NCBI GenBank assembly: GCA_050122535.1
Contig: JASFIT010000249.1
Location: 1 to 7,063 of the forward strand
Direction of reading: 5' to 3'
Origin: JASFEQ01 sp050122535
GTDB lineage: Bacteria; Desulfobacterota; DSM-4660; Desulfatiglandales; HGW-15
DNA: 7,063 bases
A program made the translations under genes and the position numbers. Shown in pieces: positions 5,890 to 7,063 of this stretch (the first letter of the stretch is position 1; each line of letters starts with the position of its first letter). The notes under the pieces are model-generated. The model worked only from the letters and a program-made list of their open reading frames with translations, was not told the origin of the DNA and ran no database searches.

Positions 5890-6756
5890 ATGAAACCATC
5901 TGGAGCGTGTGCCCCTTGTTTATTGCATTGGCTTTACGAGAGAGTAGCAGTCCATGTGGCCGAAAAAGAACGTTTTCAAGTCATGAATAGAATTCTGAAT
6001 GTGCTCTCCGCCGAGTTCCATCCCACAGCTAATCTGGGTCTGGTATGTAATAAGACTATCGATTCGGTTTACGATTTCACCGCCACTTGCCCAAAGCACT
6101 ATACAGAACTCAAGTCCAAAAATAATCGATTCGTCACTGGATTATTACCGGCGGCCAAAGACTTCATCACCAAAGGAAAAACGTCTCGAGACCGTTTCGA
6201 AAGGGCATGCTACCTTGCATCAGCAGGCAATGTGGCGCCCATGGGTGCCCCTTCGGACGGCTTTACTTTCCATGAGGTGCAAGAGATCATTGCGGGGAAC
6301 TATCCGTTCCCTGTCCTGATGGGTGATATCTATGACGCGGTTCAAGGGGCCTCCCAAATTCTGTATGTGGCCGACAACGCCGGCGAGATAGGATTTGACT
6401 CTCTTGTTATGGCCCAACTCAAGGAAATGGGCTTAATCGTGATTCTCATTGTGAAGGGACCTCACCTTTTCGAGGACGCCGCAATGGAAGATGCCTCCTT
6501 CTTTGGCCTGGATAAGCTCGTTGATAGCATATTGACCACGAAAGGGCTTTTTGTACCAAGCAAGTGCTCACCTCCATTGGCTAATGCTTTCAGGGAGAGT
6601 GACCTCCTATTTGTAAAGGGGACGGGAAACTACGAGGCCTCGAAAGAAACAGTCCAAGGAAAATCTGTGATCTACATGCTGAAGGTAAAATGCAAGCCAG
6701 TTGCTGAGAAAGTGGAGACGGAAATAGGAAATTTCATCGTGAGACTTGAGAAGTGA
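5890..6756 (+). CDS. DUF89-family (ARMT1-like) metal-dependent phosphatase, CxxC subfamily
   Basis: A complete 288-residue DUF89 protein. Seen: the N-terminal CAPC (Cys7, Cys10) typical of the prokaryotic subfamily; ADNAGEIGFD (161-170), whose Asp162 and Asn163 are the metal-binding pair of the family; the FEDAAMEDA segment (194-202), which corresponds to the usual ND-x4-DA and supplies another acidic ligand (Asp196); KGTGNYEA (243-250); and LKVKC (264-268). Known family members are Mn/Co/Ni-dependent phosphatases thought to hydrolyse damaged or surplus phosphometabolites such as sugar phosphates. Here it lies beside a kinase that phosphorylates an unidentified small molecule, so a role in removing off-target phosphorylated products is plausible but unproven. 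The ATG at 5890 follows AGGGAG (5874-5879) at about 10 bases, slightly long. It starts only 35 bases after the terminator, so its promoter must overlap the hairpin region or it depends on read-through. Confidence 0.88.
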   Translation: MKPSGACAPCLLHWLYERVAVHVAEKERFQVMNRILNVLSAEFHPTANLGLVCNKTIDSVYDFTATCPKHYTELKSKNNRFVTGLLPAAKDFITKGKTSRDRFERACYLASAGNVAPMGAPSDGFTFHEVQEIIAGNYPFPVLMGDIYDAVQGASQILYVADNAGEIGFDSLVMAQLKEMGLIVILIVKGPHLFEDAAMEDASFFGLDKLVDSILTTKGLFVPSKCSPPLANAFRESDLLFVKGTGNYEASKETVQGKSVIYMLKVKCKPVAEKVETEIGNFIVRLEK

Positions 6757-6807
6757 CTTGATTTTTCCCTCTCGTTTATCCCCTGCTTCCAGAGCCTGTG
6801 TCCTAAT

Positions 6808-6969
6808 CTGTCATCCCGGCCACGTCCCGCAAAGCGGGAAGTGAGCCAGGATCCAGAAAGGAGTGAATTCATTTGTATATTCTGGATTCCCCTTCGACTT
6901 CGCTCAGGGTGGTGAGCCTGTCGAACCACGGATCTCCTCCACCTCTGGTGGACTCGTCCGGAATGACGG
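6808..6969. repeat. Composite inverted-repeat element (MITE/REP-like)
   Basis: The outer ends CTGTCATCCCGG (6808-6819) and CCGGAATGACGG (6958-6969) are imperfect reverse complements, matching at 10 of 12. Inside, TCCCGC-AAA-GCGGGA (6825-6839) and TCCACC-TCT-GGTGGA (6938-6952) are perfect small hairpins in equivalent places on the two arms. ATCCAGAA (6851-6858) pairs with TTCTGGAT (6880-6887). The pattern of a TCATCCCGG end plus GGATCCAGAA is one I recognise from dispersed intergenic repeats in many environmental bacterial genomes. There is no transposase, so any mobility would have to be in trans. Confidence 0.75.
6891..6927. repeat. Nested palindromic repeat (CCTTCGAC / GTCGAACC type)
   Basis: TTCGAC (6893-6898) pairs with GTCGAA (6920-6925), and inside it GCTCA (6902-6906) pairs with TGAGC (6913-6917), forming a two-step hairpin. 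The sequence is a widespread intergenic palindrome type, familiar from the spurious peptides it encodes in many genomes. It lies inside the right arm of the larger element at 6808-6969, as if inserted into or fused with it. Confidence 0.65.
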
Positions 6970-7063
6970 GCTCTAACCAATACGAGACAGCCTCCCAGGG
7001 GAGGGGAACAAAATTAATGGATGGGCGCTAACCGATCGTGAACTCGAGGGCAGAATTGGGAAC

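Larger units (their letters stand above)
6757..7063. other. Gene-free 3' region with composite repeat
   Basis: The 307 bases after the phosphatase hold no gene I can support. An antisense open frame across 6672-6980 is an artefact of the repeat. Most of the stretch (6808-6969) is the nested inverted repeat listed separately. Beyond it is a short CCTCCC/GGGAGG fold at 6991-7004 with a 2-base spacer and no T-run. The ATG at 7017 is preceded by GAGGGG but meets a stop after four codons. The last 60 bases show nothing recognisable. Confidence 0.65.

Noticed and set aside
6672..6980. Antisense open frame of 102 codons at the 3' end
   Set aside because: Its translation includes the RQAHHPERSRR-type peptide typical of dispersed palindromic repeats, and it overlaps the end of the DUF89 gene.
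7017..7031. Start of a further gene (GAGGGG followed by ATG)
   Set aside because: A stop codon follows after four codons.

Overview
The window looks like a catabolic or accessory locus from an anaerobic bacterium, most plausibly a Desulfobacterota/deltaproteobacterial sulfate reducer or syntroph. This rests on three things: a Mo/W-bis-MGD enzyme of the acetylene-hydratase-like branch, a split PEP-synthase-like kinase resembling phenylphosphate synthase of anaerobic phenol degraders, and intergenic inverted repeats of a type I associate with such genomes. The taxonomic guess is inference; no rRNA or tRNA is present. All five genes are on the + strand, and base composition looks roughly balanced throughout.

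Layout: (1) 1-1501, the C-terminal two thirds of a molybdopterin oxidoreductase whose start lies upstream of the window. (2) 1502-1877, a gene-free stretch with a ~126 bp imperfect inverted repeat, a 16 bp palindrome, and a cluster of TCTGA/TCAGA half-sites reaching into the next ribosome binding site. (3) 1878-2633, an NAD-type short-chain dehydrogenase. (4) 2756-3808, a free-standing ATP-binding (PPDK_N) subunit. (5) 3809-4040, a gap with a GC-rich REP-like hairpin and then a near-perfect Shine-Dalgarno. (6) 4041-5756, a large subunit with an N-terminal helical, probably acceptor-binding region and a C-terminal phospho-histidine swivel domain (His528). (7) A strong intrinsic terminator at 5814-5854. 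(8) 5890-6756, a DUF89-family metal-dependent phosphatase. (9) 6757-7063, non-coding, dominated by a composite nested inverted repeat.

Together, genes 4 and 6 make a complete two-polypeptide dikinase-type phosphotransferase. One subunit takes phosphate from ATP. The other carries it on a histidine to an acceptor. Neither has the PEP/pyruvate barrel, so the acceptor should be a different hydroxylated compound. Phenylphosphate synthase is the nearest characterised precedent. No phenylphosphate carboxylase (UbiD-like) gene is visible, and the neighbours are instead a hydratase/hydroxylase-like Mo/W enzyme and an alcohol dehydrogenase-type SDR. The most interesting reading is therefore an anaerobic activation pathway with an unidentified substrate: hydration or hydroxyl transfer, redox of the hydroxyl/oxo group, and phosphorylation, with a DUF89 phosphatase possibly clearing misphosphorylated by-products. 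That pathway is a hypothesis from gene neighbourhood only.
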